Positions 32,007 through 40,872 of a stretch of 64,000 bases of DNA are shown here, in pieces. The notes under the pieces are model-generated. The model searched no databases, was not told the DNA's origin, and saw only the letters and a program-made list of their open reading frames with translations. The first letter of the stretch is position 1; every line of letters begins with the position of its first letter. Source of the stretch: Paenibacillus sp. USDA918EY (GTDB lineage Bacteria > Bacillota > Bacilli > Paenibacillales > Paenibacillaceae); assembly GCF_009870825.1 (NCBI RefSeq), contig NZ_WTWY01000009.1:124001-188000 (forward strand), in the 5' to 3' direction. A program made the translations under genes and the position numbers.

Positions 32007-33314
32007 ATGAACTCCCGCCTGCTGCTTGGCCTGGCGAAGCTGTCGGTTTCCTTGCTGCTTCTGCCGCCGCTGCTTGCGTCCTGTTCCGGCACCGCCCAGC
32101 CGAAGCCTGCGCTAAAACCGAAGGACAACCCTCCGGCCGTCATTAATTTCATCGCATCGGAGTACAGCTCGCAGACGCGGCCGCTGCTCGAAAATTTGGT
32201 GCAGGACTTCATGCTGAAAAACCCGGATATCGTGATCAATCTTCAAGTAGCCAATTGGGATATTCTCGACATCATTTATACGACCATGATCAGCAAAAAT
32301 CAGCCGCCGGACCTTTTGAACACCAACGTGTATACGCATTTTGCCAACGACGGCCTGCTGAACGACATGGACGACATCATCTCGCCCGACCTGAAAAAGA
32401 AATTTTATCCCGATCTTCTGAAGCTGGACAACTGGAACGGCAAGCAGTACGCCATTCCGTACGTGTCTTCGACCAGAAAGCTCTATTACAACAAGGAGCT
32501 GTTCCGCGAAGCGGGAATCGAAGCGCCGCCGAAAACCTGGTCCGAGCTTAAGGAAGACGCGCGCAAAATTAAAAACGGCGGCAAAGCCCGCGGGTTCGGG
32601 GTCGATTTGACCGATAACGAGATCCAGGCCTATCTTTCCTACTTTTTTTTGGGCGCCGGCGGCGGCTGGATCAAGGACGGAAAATGGACCATCAACTCGC
32701 CCGAAAACGTGGAAGGACTGACCTTTTTGCGGGATATGTACACCGAAGGCTTAACCGATTCGGACCCGACGGTGACGACCCGTGACGAGAAGCAGCGCGT
32801 CCTGGGCGACGGCAAACTGGCGATTATGATTTCCGGCAACTATTTCAACATCGTCGTTCCGCGCGAATTTCCGAACCTCGAATACGACAAAGGCCCGATT
32901 CCCGTCAAGGACGGGGTCAAACCGATCAACTTCGGTGTCCATGATATGCTGGTGTCGTTCAAAACCGACCATACGGACAAGGAGGCGCTCTCCAAGTTTT
33001 TGGACTACCTTTACTCCAGCCCCATCTACGAGCAGATTATCCAGCAGGAAGGTTTCCTTCCCGTCACGCAGCTCACCGGGGAGCGCCTCGGATCGGCGAA
33101 TGAGGAGATGAAAGCCGACTTGGCGGCGTTGCGGAAAGCCAGCTTTTACCCGATCCAGCAGCCGGAATGGCAGGCGGTAATGGACACGGCCCGCAAAATG
33201 GGCGACGCCGTCCTTCACGACCATATGTCGCCGAAGCAGGCGCTGGACGAGCTGCAGAAATTCGCCGAGGAAGAGCAGCGGGAGCTGATCAAGCATCATA
33301 AGAATAAGAAATAA
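32007..33314 (+). CDS. Sugar-binding lipoprotein without adjacent permeases of its own
   Basis: A 435-residue family 1 binding protein. The signal peptide ends in LLASCSGT (lipobox, cysteine at about residue 31). Body motifs are LVQDFMLKNPDIVINLQVAN, DIIYTTMISKNQPPDLLNTN, WNGKQYAIPYVSSTRKLYYN and PENVEGLTFLRDMYTEGLTD. It lies after the three-component sensor genes and before a second binding protein with permeases. It may feed those permeases or serve signalling. The 3' untranslated region holds repeat B2 before a strong terminator. Confidence 0.88.
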   Translation: MNSRLLLGLAKLSVSLLLLPPLLASCSGTAQPKPALKPKDNPPAVINFIASEYSSQTRPLLENLVQDFMLKNPDIVINLQVANWDILDIIYTTMISKNQPPDLLNTNVYTHFANDGLLNDMDDIISPDLKKKFYPDLLKLDNWNGKQYAIPYVSSTRKLYYNKELFREAGIEAPPKTWSELKEDARKIKNGGKARGFGVDLTDNEIQAYLSYFFLGAGGGWIKDGKWTINSPENVEGLTFLRDMYTEGLTDSDPTVTTRDEKQRVLGDGKLAIMISGNYFNIVVPREFPNLEYDKGPIPVKDGVKPINFGVHDMLVSFKTDHTDKEALSKFLDYLYSSPIYEQIIQQEGFLPVTQLTGERLGSANEEMKADLAALRKASFYPIQQPEWQAVMDTARKMGDAVLHDHMSPKQALDELQKFAEEEQRELIKHHKNKK

Positions 33315-33320
33315 CGTCTC

Positions 33321-33411
33321 TCGACGTACTTCCTAAGAAGACAGACCGCGTTTAAAGGTAGTTGTTCTTGCGATATAGGGAAGCAATGGCTCTGCAGTTT
33401 ATACTTTCTGA
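33321..33411 (+). repeat. Dispersed repeat family B, copy B2
   Basis: About 91 bp matching the minus strand of 9391-9485. It begins 7 nt after the stop codon of the binding-protein gene and ends about 30 nt before its terminator. The internal stem seen in B1 (TTCCTG/CAGGAA) becomes TTCTTG/AGGGAA here, where U-G pairs keep five of six positions. Confidence 0.85.
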
Positions 33412-33440
33412 TATAAAAAATAACGTATGCAGCGCGGAGA

Positions 33441-33466
33441 AGCCGGACGATTGTCCGGCTTTTTTG
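33441..33466 (+). terminator. Rho-independent terminator of the lone binding-protein gene
   Basis: AGCCGGAC and GTCCGGCT pair around four bases and are followed by TTTTTTGG. Confidence 0.92.
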
Positions 33467-33643
33467 GCGTCCGGGCGAGCACTTAGAACCAAATTCCCCG
33501 GAAAGAGAAAATAACAAAGAATTCATGGAAGAATTTCGATAGAGTGACAGAGCCCCCCTCATTATGATTACTGTAGGCGCTGTAATTCGAAAGCAGGAAG
33601 TTAAATATGGCGTTGAACATGATTCTCAAGGAGGGTTAGCTTT

Positions 33644-35026
33644 ATGGTGTCTAAAACAAGATTGGCTGCGCTGGGCATCGCGGCTTTGATGGCCGTGGCT
33701 CCGCTTGCAGGCTGCGGCAGTTCCAAAGATGAAGCAAAACCACAGGAACCTGCCAAAACGGAAGAACCGGCAAAAACCGCAACGGATGAAGGGAACAAGT
33801 CCGGAACCGACGACGGAGCCAAAAAACTGACGGGCGAGTTCGAAATTCAATACTTCGTCGGCGGTTACGGCGACAAATGGTGGAAAAAGGTCATTGCCGA
33901 CTTCCAGGCTGCCAACCCGGATTTGAAGATTAAAGAAAGCGGCGGCCCGAAAATCAACGATCAAATGAAACCGCGTTGGGTCGGAGGCAATCCGCCGGAT
34001 TTCGTCTACATCGACGGACCGAACCTGAACGACCGGCAAATGGTCGAAGACGGGCAGCTGGAGGATTTGACCGATTGGATCAAGGACGCCAAAAATATCG
34101 ACGGCGACAAAATTTCCGACATTTTGGCCCAGCCGCCGCAGCAGTTTGACGGCAAAGTGTATGACATCCCGCTCGTATTAAACTCCTGGGGCGTGTTCTG
34201 GGACAAAGCTCTTTTCAAAGAAAAAGGCTGGGAAGAACCGACCGACTGGCAGTCCTTCATGGCCGTCAGCGACAAAATCAAAGCCGCCGGCGTAACGCCG
34301 TTCATCCACACCGGCAAATATCCGTACTACATTAACGGCGCGATCCTGTATCCGGCGATCGTATCCGCGAATAACAACGACATATCGATCCTGCAGGACA
34401 TGGCGGCATCCAAGGTCGAAGCGTTCCAAAAACCTCCGGTCCTGGCCGCCTTGAACAAAATCGTGGAGCTGCGCGATAAAGGATTCATCGACAAAGCCTC
34501 CATCCAAATCAACCATACCGATTCCCAGATGCTGTTCCTGCAGCATAAGGATGCGTTCATTCCGAACGGCCTCTGGCTGCCGAACGAAATGTCGAAAGAC
34601 ATTCCGGGCGGATTCGCCTTCGGCTTCATCCCTTCGCTTACGCAGGATAACGGCGGCAAAGTGGTCGCCAACACGTCCACGGCGAACGTAGCCATCGCGA
34701 AAAACGCGAAAAACAAGGAAGCGGCGAAAGCGTTCCTGGAGTTCATTTTCTCGAAAGCGCAAGCTTCCCAATGGGCCGAGCTGAGCGGCGCGCCTTCCAA
34801 CATCAAAGGCGACATCAGCGCTTCCAACGCGCCAAGCCATGTAAAAGACGCGGCCAAATATTTGACCGACCCGAACACCGTCGTCGTGCCTGCCATCACC
34901 TTTAACGCCGACGTCGACAAGGCGATGCAGGATGCCACGGACGCGCTGACCATCGGCAAAATCACCCCTGAACAATGGGTGGAACGCGTGGTCGAGGTCG
35001 CCAAAAAAGCTTCGGGCAAAAAATAA
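33644..35026 (+). CDS. Carbohydrate-binding lipoprotein of the 35-37 kb importer
   Basis: A 460-residue family 1 binding protein. Lipobox LAGCGSSK (cysteine at residue 24) is followed by a linker rich in K, E, P and T. Body motifs are YGDKWWKKVIADFQAANPDL, WVGGNPPDFVYIDGPNLNDR, YDIPLVLNSWGVFWDKALFK and NVAIAKNAKNKEAAKAFLEF. It resembles NgcE-like receptors for N-acetylglucosamine oligosaccharides, but the resemblance is only general. AAGGAGG precedes the ATG. Two permeases follow after an attenuator-like hairpin. Confidence 0.9.
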   Translation: MVSKTRLAALGIAALMAVAPLAGCGSSKDEAKPQEPAKTEEPAKTATDEGNKSGTDDGAKKLTGEFEIQYFVGGYGDKWWKKVIADFQAANPDLKIKESGGPKINDQMKPRWVGGNPPDFVYIDGPNLNDRQMVEDGQLEDLTDWIKDAKNIDGDKISDILAQPPQQFDGKVYDIPLVLNSWGVFWDKALFKEKGWEEPTDWQSFMAVSDKIKAAGVTPFIHTGKYPYYINGAILYPAIVSANNNDISILQDMAASKVEAFQKPPVLAALNKIVELRDKGFIDKASIQINHTDSQMLFLQHKDAFIPNGLWLPNEMSKDIPGGFAFGFIPSLTQDNGGKVVANTSTANVAIAKNAKNKEAAKAFLEFIFSKAQASQWAELSGAPSNIKGDISASNAPSHVKDAAKYLTDPNTVVVPAITFNADVDKAMQDATDALTIGKITPEQWVERVVEVAKKASGKK

Positions 35027-35112
35027 ATAACGGGACCACCCGCGTTCATCCGGATCGCAACCGAAACCGGAGTTGACGCAGGATCCTTTGGCAAGCGGCA
35101 GACGACCAAGAC

Positions 35113-35148
35113 GGAGGATGACGGGGATATACTCTTCGGTCATCCTCC
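35113..35148 (+). terminator. Intra-operon attenuator hairpin between binding protein and permeases
   Basis: GGAGGATGAC and GTCATCCTCC form a perfect 10-bp stem followed by TTATCTTATTTT. Its broken T tract suggests partial termination, which would give more binding protein than permease. Confidence 0.75.
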
Positions 35149-35177
35149 TTATCTTATTTTGAAAGGCAGGTTAAACG

Positions 35178-36080
35178 ATGAGATTGGGAACAACCAAGTG
35201 GCAGCGGAACCTTTTTGTCGCAACGTTTATTCTCCCCACCTTTTTGTTCTTCTGCGTATTTACGGTTTATCCCGTTTTGCAGGCCATGTATTATTCGTTG
35301 TTCGACTGGTCAGGCTCCTCCGACAACAAAACGTTTATCTGGTTTGACAACTTCAAGGAAATGATCCACGACCCGATCGTTTGGAACGCCATGGGCAACG
35401 ACTACTTTCTCGTCGTCGGCAAAATTATCGGCATCATGCTTTTGGCCACCTTTTTTGCCGTCGCCTTGACCCGGTTCCGGTTCAAGCTGTCCAGCTTCTT
35501 CCGGTCCATCTTTTTTATCCCGAACGTAATTTCCGTCGTCGTCATCGGCGTATTGTGGAATTTCATTTATAATCCGCAAATCGGCTTCTTGAACGCGTTT
35601 TTGTCGCTTTTTACGAAAGAAAAAGTGGACATCACCTGGCTCGGCTTCACCAGCCATACGATTTGGATGCTTTTGCCTCCGGCGATCTGGGCGGGCATCG
35701 GCTTCTACATGATTCTGCTCATTGCGGCGATCCAGGGCATTCCCGAATCGTATTACGAGGCGTCCAGCCTTGAGGGCGCGGGTCAATGGGCGCAGTTCCG
35801 CCACATTACGCTGCCGCTGATTTGGGAACAGATGAAGGTGTCGATCCTGAACATCATGATGACGACGCTTAACGGCTCTTTCGTCATCGTCATGATCATG
35901 ACGAACGGGGGGCCGGACAACTCGACCCAGGTCATGGGTTCCTACTTGTATCAAATGGCCTTTTCCCAATACCATTTCGGTTACGGCGCGGCCATCGGCG
36001 TGTTGATTTTGATCGTCTCGCTTATTACCACCGTCATCATGCAGCGCTTGATGCGCCAGGAAACGATTGAAATCAGCTGA
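35178..36080 (+). CDS. Carbohydrate ABC transporter permease, MalF type
   Basis: A 300-residue permease with helices such as NLFVATFILPTFLFFCVFTV and NVISVVVIGVLWNFIYNPQI, and the EAA loop IPESYYEASSLEGAGQWAQF, in which serine replaces the usual second alanine. The ending TNGGPDNSTQVMGSYLYQMA is typical of the group. A GAAAGGCAGG site precedes the ATG. It acts with the binding protein upstream and the permease downstream; the ATPase must come from elsewhere. Confidence 0.92.
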   Translation: MRLGTTKWQRNLFVATFILPTFLFFCVFTVYPVLQAMYYSLFDWSGSSDNKTFIWFDNFKEMIHDPIVWNAMGNDYFLVVGKIIGIMLLATFFAVALTRFRFKLSSFFRSIFFIPNVISVVVIGVLWNFIYNPQIGFLNAFLSLFTKEKVDITWLGFTSHTIWMLLPPAIWAGIGFYMILLIAAIQGIPESYYEASSLEGAGQWAQFRHITLPLIWEQMKVSILNIMMTTLNGSFVIVMIMTNGGPDNSTQVMGSYLYQMAFSQYHFGYGAAIGVLILIVSLITTVIMQRLMRQETIEIS

Positions 36081-36106
36081 TTTTAAAAGCCCGGGAGGAA
36101 CGAATT

Positions 36107-36952
36107 ATGAAATCAGGCGGTTTACATCCCATTTATAAAACCGTATTTTATGCCATTCTCGTCATCTGGGGGCTGTCCGTGCTTTATCCGCTGCTGTGGA
36201 CGCTGCTCGACGCGCTCAAAAACAACGATCAGTTTTTCCGCAAAATGCCGTGGTCCCTGCCGGACCTGCCGCTCTTGTGGAGCAACTTCTCATATGTATG
36301 GAGCGAATTCAGCTTCGATAAATATTTCATGAATTCGGTCGTCGTGACGGTCGGTTCGACGCTGCTCGGATTATTTTTGGCCGCTTCGACGGCTTACGTG
36401 CTTGCCAGATATCCGTTCAAAGGCAGCAACGTGTTATATCTCATCTACATCGCGTCGATGATGATCCCGTTCAGCTTGGCGTTGATCCCGCTCTTTTTCC
36501 TGCTTAATTCGATGCATTTGACCAACTCATCTTTTGGGCTCATCCTGGTGTATGCTTCCACGTTGATCGCTTTCGGCATTTTCGTGCTTGTCGGTTTTTT
36601 CAAAAGCTTGCCCATAGAGCTAGAGGAAGCGGCCGCCATCGACGGCGCCTCGTATTTCGGCATCTTTTTCAGGGTGATGCTGCCCTTGTCCCAACCCGGC
36701 CTCATTACGGTCGGCATCGTCAACGTGCTGAACATTTGGAACGAATACATCATCGGGACGATTCTCGTCAACGATCCGGCGCATTATACGCTTCCCGTCG
36801 GGATCGCGATGATGCAGGCGCAAATGCAGTACCGCACCGAATGGGGGCCGCTGTTCGCAGGGCTGCTCATCACGATGGTTCCGGTGCTTGTCGTCTACAT
36901 GTTCTTCCAGCGCCAGATCGCCAGCGGCATTACGGCGGGAGCGATCAAATAA
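36107..36952 (+). CDS. Carbohydrate ABC transporter permease, MalG type
   Basis: A 281-residue permease. Helices are seen in TVFYAILVIWGLSVLYPLLW and LYLIYIASMMIPFSLALIPL, with the EAA loop LPIELEEAAAIDGASYFGIF and the C-terminal VYMFFQRQIASGITAGAIK. GGGAGG lies before the ATG, 26 nt after the partner permease. It closes the operon, with a terminator about 65 nt downstream. Confidence 0.92.
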   Translation: MKSGGLHPIYKTVFYAILVIWGLSVLYPLLWTLLDALKNNDQFFRKMPWSLPDLPLLWSNFSYVWSEFSFDKYFMNSVVVTVGSTLLGLFLAASTAYVLARYPFKGSNVLYLIYIASMMIPFSLALIPLFFLLNSMHLTNSSFGLILVYASTLIAFGIFVLVGFFKSLPIELEEAAAIDGASYFGIFFRVMLPLSQPGLITVGIVNVLNIWNEYIIGTILVNDPAHYTLPVGIAMMQAQMQYRTEWGPLFAGLLITMVPVLVVYMFFQRQIASGITAGAIK

Positions 36953-37016
36953 GCGGCGGCGGGCGGCATGGGCATGCGGAGTTGCTGTACGGTCATGTCT
37001 TCAAAGCAAACGAACA

Positions 37017-37059
37017 AACCTTAGTTTGGGGATTTTCCATGCTAAGGTTATTTTTTTCG
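37017..37059 (+). terminator. Terminator of the 33.6-37 kb importer operon
   Basis: AACCTTAG and CTAAGGTT pair over a 17-nt loop and are followed by ATTTTTTTCG. Confidence 0.75.
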
Positions 37060-37343
37060 AACTTCAAAAACATCGTAAAAAATCGGTGCATCGGACCGCA
37101 GGGGACGGAAAACATGGGAAATGCCTTATTTCGCCGCCGTCATCATTACCTTCAAGCGCTGAATAGGGCCGTGCCGGTTCTTTCCGCCGCGGTCATTAAG
37201 AGGTTCGGCCACGGCCGTTTTTTTATCGCCATGCTCTTTATCATTGTGACCATATCTTGCCTATTCCCCGTGTTGTTGCGCTGGGTGCTGCTTGATTTTA
37301 CTTTTGAGTTTACCCAAATTAAAGGCGCGGCTGGCGCAGCCAC
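37060..37343. other. Intergenic stretch, nothing recognised
   Basis: Short frames exist on both strands (a hydrophobic one on the plus strand and a basic one on the minus strand), but none has a ribosome-binding site or a recognisable family. I see no repeat or RNA structure. Confidence 0.4.
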
Positions 37344-37395
37344 AAAAAAAGACTCCCCCCGGCTTTAGGTTTTAAACCGGGAAAGGGAGTCTTTT
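37344..37395 (-). terminator. Terminator of the chemoreceptor gene, overlapping its stop codon
   Basis: On the minus strand AAAAGACTCCC and GGGAGTCTTTTTTT form the stem. The stop codon lies inside the loop, which also has a CCGG/CCGG pair. Confidence 0.85.
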
Positions 37396-39413
37396 AGCGT
37401 TCCTGACAACACTTGAAGTTTTCGGGACAGCTGCACCAGCCCCGAGCTGATGTTCAGCTGTTCGCCGCTCAGCGTAGCCACTTCCTCGGACGTCGCCAGC
37501 GATTGGTCGGATACGCTGCTGACGCCGGCCATCGCATCGGCCAGCTGGAGCTGGGATTGCTCCAATTCGAGGATGGAGCCGTTCACCCGCCTCAAGTGGT
37601 TCATCAGTTCATTCATTTGGGTGCCGACCTGATTGAACAGCGTGTCGGCTTTTTTCACGGCGGAAATTTGCTCCATAAAAATCGGACCGGATTCCTGCAA
37701 TACCTGTGCCGTTTCGCCGATTTCCTGCAGGATGGCGGCGGTAACCTGCCGGACGTCGTCCACCGACCGCTTCGCCTCCTCCGACAATTCGCGGATTTCG
37801 TCCGCCACCACCTTGAAACCTTTGCCGTACCTGCCCGCCCGGGCCGCCTCGATCGTCGCGTTCAGCGACAGGACGTTCGTTTGCTTCATCAGCTGCGTCA
37901 AAATTTCGAGCACTTTGGAAATGGACTCGGCGCTGGCTTGAAGATGAACCACTTTGCCCGTGATGAAGCCGATCCGCTCTTCCATATCCCCGGTTTTCCG
38001 CATGAGCCCAAGCATATATTCCGTTCCCGACCGGCTCGTTCCGTTGACGTCCTCCGCAAGGCTCTGCATCTCCCGGCTGGTCAGGACGAGCATTTCGGCC
38101 TGTTCCTTGGAGCGCTGCGCCAGCCGCTTCCCGCGTTCCGCATCGCTGGCCAGCCCTTCCCCGCCCCTCGCGATTTCCAGTGTGGCGGACGCGATTTCTT
38201 TCGCCGTTTCTTCCGTGTTCAGGGACACGTACGAAAGTTCGCCGGCCATCTCCAGCATGTCTGCCGCGGACCGTTCCGTCTGCCCCACCAGCACGGTCAG
38301 GTGGCTCATCATTTCATCGAAGCTTCGCCCGACCTGCCCGATTTCATCCTTGGAAACCGCATACGTCCGCACGCGCAAATTCCCGTCCGCCCCCTGCTTC
38401 ATCAATTCCTGCAGGCGGCCGAGCGGTTTGCCGATCATCCGCGCGACAAGCCATCCGATAACGACGGCAAGCGCAAAGGCGCAGACCAGCACCCACAACG
38501 TCGCTTGAAAGATTTGCTTCGCGTCCTTCAGCATTTCGCCGACGGGGATCATCCCGATGGTGAACCAGCCGTTGACTTCGGATTTGGCCATGACCACTTG
38601 TTTCGATCCGTCGGAAGCCAGAAACGCGAATTTCGGTTTGCTCATCCCTTCCGGAGGGAGGGAAATGACCGAATTTTTGCCCAGCTGCGAGGCGTTTTTG
38701 CTGTATATGACCTGATTTTGTGGACTGATGACCTGGATGCTGCCGCCGTCGCCCATGCCCACATGCTCCACCTGATCCTTGATGGCGGCCAAATCGATGT
38801 CGATCAGGATCACGCAGTACCCCCGGGACGCCCCTTCGCCGGAAATGACTCTGCCGATCGTGATGGTCGGATTCGTATTCCGGTTGCCGTCCAGGTTGTG
38901 GTGAATCCAGACGGATTGACCGCTATTTTCGGTAATCCGTTTAAACCAATCCTCTTTTCCGTAATTTTTGCTCGCCAGCAGGCCCGAACGTGTTGGAACG
39001 ACCGTCCCGTCGGTTTCGAGCACTTCGATCGACGTAATATATGCGTCCGAAAACATGTACGATTGCAATATCGCGTCCAGAGCGTCGGCAAGCCGCATAT
39101 ATTCCGCCGGGTCGTTTTTTTGCTTCAGCAGTTCCAGGACGGTTTCCTGCATCGGTTTGTCCACCATCATCTGCAGCAACAGCTTATCGAAGGAATGGAA
39201 CAAAAAGTCGAGCTTCTGGCTCGTTTGCAAGGCGGTTTCCAAATACGCGCCGGTCACTTCGCGTTCCAGAGCCTTTTTTGAAATGTGATAGGATACCGCC
39301 CCGGTGACCGCCACAAAAACCATAACGGCAAGTATCAATATCAGCGCGATTTTCGTTCCGATCGACCTTAGCGGATTCCAGCGGAACGGATCCTTTAAAG
39401 ATTTTTCCCGCAT
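37365..39413 (-). CDS. Methyl-accepting chemotaxis protein with dCache sensor
   Basis: A 682-residue chemoreceptor. TM1 is IGTKIALILILAVMVFVAVT, followed by a double-Cache sensor (KKNDPAEYMRLADALDAILQ, GYCVILIDIDLAAIKDQVEH), TM2 ATLWVLVCAFALAVVIGWLV, HAMP, and a signalling coiled coil with the hairpin tip NVLSLNATIEAARAGRYGKG. The tip reads RYGKGF where many receptors have EHGRGF. ATG 39413 (MREKSL) is preferred to 39419 because the AGGGGG would be too close to the latter. Such receptors couple extracellular ligands to CheA. The surrounding sugar loci suggest a nutrient signal, but the ligand is unknown. Confidence 0.92.
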   Translation of the reverse strand: MREKSLKDPFRWNPLRSIGTKIALILILAVMVFVAVTGAVSYHISKKALEREVTGAYLETALQTSQKLDFLFHSFDKLLLQMMVDKPMQETVLELLKQKNDPAEYMRLADALDAILQSYMFSDAYITSIEVLETDGTVVPTRSGLLASKNYGKEDWFKRITENSGQSVWIHHNLDGNRNTNPTITIGRVISGEGASRGYCVILIDIDLAAIKDQVEHVGMGDGGSIQVISPQNQVIYSKNASQLGKNSVISLPPEGMSKPKFAFLASDGSKQVVMAKSEVNGWFTIGMIPVGEMLKDAKQIFQATLWVLVCAFALAVVIGWLVARMIGKPLGRLQELMKQGADGNLRVRTYAVSKDEIGQVGRSFDEMMSHLTVLVGQTERSAADMLEMAGELSYVSLNTEETAKEIASATLEIARGGEGLASDAERGKRLAQRSKEQAEMLVLTSREMQSLAEDVNGTSRSGTEYMLGLMRKTGDMEERIGFITGKVVHLQASAESISKVLEILTQLMKQTNVLSLNATIEAARAGRYGKGFKVVADEIRELSEEAKRSVDDVRQVTAAILQEIGETAQVLQESGPIFMEQISAVKKADTLFNQVGTQMNELMNHLRRVNGSILELEQSQLQLADAMAGVSSVSDQSLATSEEVATLSGEQLNISSGLVQLSRKLQVLSGTLKDSLSRFKT

Positions 39414-39596
39414 CGGCATGTCCCCCTATTTCACCGTACCTTTTTGCAAAGGGTATAATCCTACTATATCGGTCCGAATCGGAAGGCTCTATCGATTATT
39501 TTCCTCATTTTCTCGAATTTATTCCGTTCTCGTTCGGACCATAAACGGGTTATCCCGATGCATTTGTGCCAATAATGGGAACATCTCCTTTTTAAG

Positions 39597-39626
39597 TTGA
39601 CTAGGTGTGCAAGGTTCATCTACAAT
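39597..39626 (+). promoter_or_regulatory. Sigma-A promoter upstream of trhO
   Basis: TTGACT (39597-39602), 18-bp spacer, TACAAT (39621-39626). The -10 is overlapped by the left arm of a perfect 9-bp inverted repeat (GGTTCATCT at 39613-39621, AGATGAACC at 39662-39670). Confidence 0.7.
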
Positions 39627-39666
39627 AGATTAGAAAAGCGTGTTTGGCGTATTTTCACTTAAGATG

Positions 39667-39689
39667 AACCGCCTTTTAAGGTGGTTTTT
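39667..39689 (+). terminator. Terminator hairpin in the trhO leader
   Basis: AACCGCC and GGTGGTT pair around TTTTAA and are followed by TTTTTC, about 55 nt after the predicted start site and 140 nt before the trhO start codon. It could end a short RNA or act as an attenuator. Confidence 0.6.
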
Positions 39690-39831
39690 CTTGCGGTTAC
39701 AACGATGACCGTCTTCGCGGATACGAAGGACTTTGACAGGATATTGCCGCAATCGGGCGCCATTCGCTCTTTTTGGGGTTATGCAGCAGCATCCTCTTTT
39801 ACGATAAATTAACAAGACAGGTGAAGAAAGA

Positions 39832-40734
39832 ATGACAGAAGAATCAAAAGATTACCGTATTCTGCTATACTACAAGTTCGTGCAGATTCCGGATCCGGAG
39901 CAGTTTACCGCAGAGCATCTGCAATACTGCAAGGATCTGGGCGTCAAAGGGCGCATTCTGATCGCCGCGGAAGGCATTAACGGAACGCTGTCCGGCACGG
40001 TGGAGCAAACCGAGAAGTATATGAACGACCTGAAGGCCAATCCGCTGTTTGCCGACATCGTCTTCAAAATCGACGAGGCCGACGGCCATGCGTTCAAGAA
40101 AATTTTCGTCCGCTACCGCAAGGAACTCGTGACGTTCCGTTACGAGAAACCGCTGGATCCGAACGTCATCGGCGGCAAAAGACTGTCCCCGAAAGAATGG
40201 CACGACCTGCTGGAAAGAGACGACGTGGTCGTCATCGACGGCCGGAACGATTATGAATACGACATCGGCCACTTCCGGGGCGCCATCCGTCCGGAGGTCA
40301 AATCCTTCCGCGAGTTTCCGGAATGGATCCGCAACAACCTGAGCGAGTACAAGGACAAAAAAGTGCTGACGTACTGCACGGGCGGCATCCGCTGCGAGAA
40401 GCTTACCGGATTCCTGATTCACGAAGGTTTCCAGGACGTCAACCAGCTTGAAGGCGGCATCGTGACCTACGGCAAAGATCCGGAAGTTCAGGGCCATCTT
40501 TGGGACGGAAAATGTTACGTATTCGACGAGCGCATTGCGGTGCCGATCAACCGTACCGACGAAGACGTGGTCATCGCTAAATGCCATCACTGCGGCAAAA
40601 CGGAAGACCGCTACATCAACTGCGCGAACCCGGTATGCAACAAGCAGCATGTATGCTGCACGGATTGCGAGGAAGAACATCAGTCCTTCTGCTCCGACGA
40701 ATGCCGCGAAGCGGTGCTCGGCGTAAAAGCATAA
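39832..40734 (+). CDS. trhO: tRNA uridine(34) hydroxylase, rhodanese-like TrhO
   Basis: A 300-residue protein of the YceA/TrhO family, which forms 5-hydroxyuridine at the wobble position of certain tRNAs. An N-terminal acylphosphatase-like domain (YYKFVQIPDPEQF, GRILIAAEGINGTLSGTVEQ) precedes the rhodanese domain (VVVIDGRNDYEYDIGHFRGA) with the active-site loop CTGGIRCEK, whose cysteine is residue 182. The C-terminus is cysteine-rich (CHHCGKTEDRYINCANPVCN and CCTDCEEEH), a likely zinc-binding tail typical of Gram-positive members. AGGTGA precedes the ATG. It is monocistronic with a leader of nearly 200 nt. Confidence 0.93.
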   Translation: MTEESKDYRILLYYKFVQIPDPEQFTAEHLQYCKDLGVKGRILIAAEGINGTLSGTVEQTEKYMNDLKANPLFADIVFKIDEADGHAFKKIFVRYRKELVTFRYEKPLDPNVIGGKRLSPKEWHDLLERDDVVVIDGRNDYEYDIGHFRGAIRPEVKSFREFPEWIRNNLSEYKDKKVLTYCTGGIRCEKLTGFLIHEGFQDVNQLEGGIVTYGKDPEVQGHLWDGKCYVFDERIAVPINRTDEDVVIAKCHHCGKTEDRYINCANPVCNKQHVCCTDCEEEHQSFCSDECREAVLGVKA

Positions 40735-40756
40735 AACGTCTGAATCATGGATTAGC

Positions 40757-40809
40757 AAGCGGCTTGTTTGGTCGGTTCCTTGGAGAACGATCGAACGGGC
40801 CGCTTTTTT
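40757..40809 (+). terminator. Terminator of trhO
   Basis: AAGCGGC and GGCCGCTT arms close a 40-nt partly paired loop and are followed by a run of T. Confidence 0.7.
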
Positions 40810-40833
40810 CATGCCCGAATAACTCGCAACACG

Positions 40834-40860
40834 AAAAAAACGCCCCGAATATCGGGACGT
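40834..40860 (-). terminator. Terminator of the AAA ATPase gene
   Basis: On the minus strand ACGTCCCGA and TCGGGGCGT pair around two bases, followed by seven T. It lies beyond repeat A2, so that repeat would be in the 3' untranslated region. Confidence 0.85.
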
Positions 40861-40872
40861 CTCATGCTACTC

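Noticed and set aside
36736..37368. Plus-strand frame of 210 codons over the end of the permease gene
   Set aside because: Its first third overlaps the permease in another frame and the rest crosses that operon's terminator. The hydrophobic stretch alone is not enough evidence.
37365..37395. Chemoreceptor truncated by the terminator
   Set aside because: The stop codon lies within the hairpin, but the protein ends normally after the signalling coiled coil, so the overlap is just compact.
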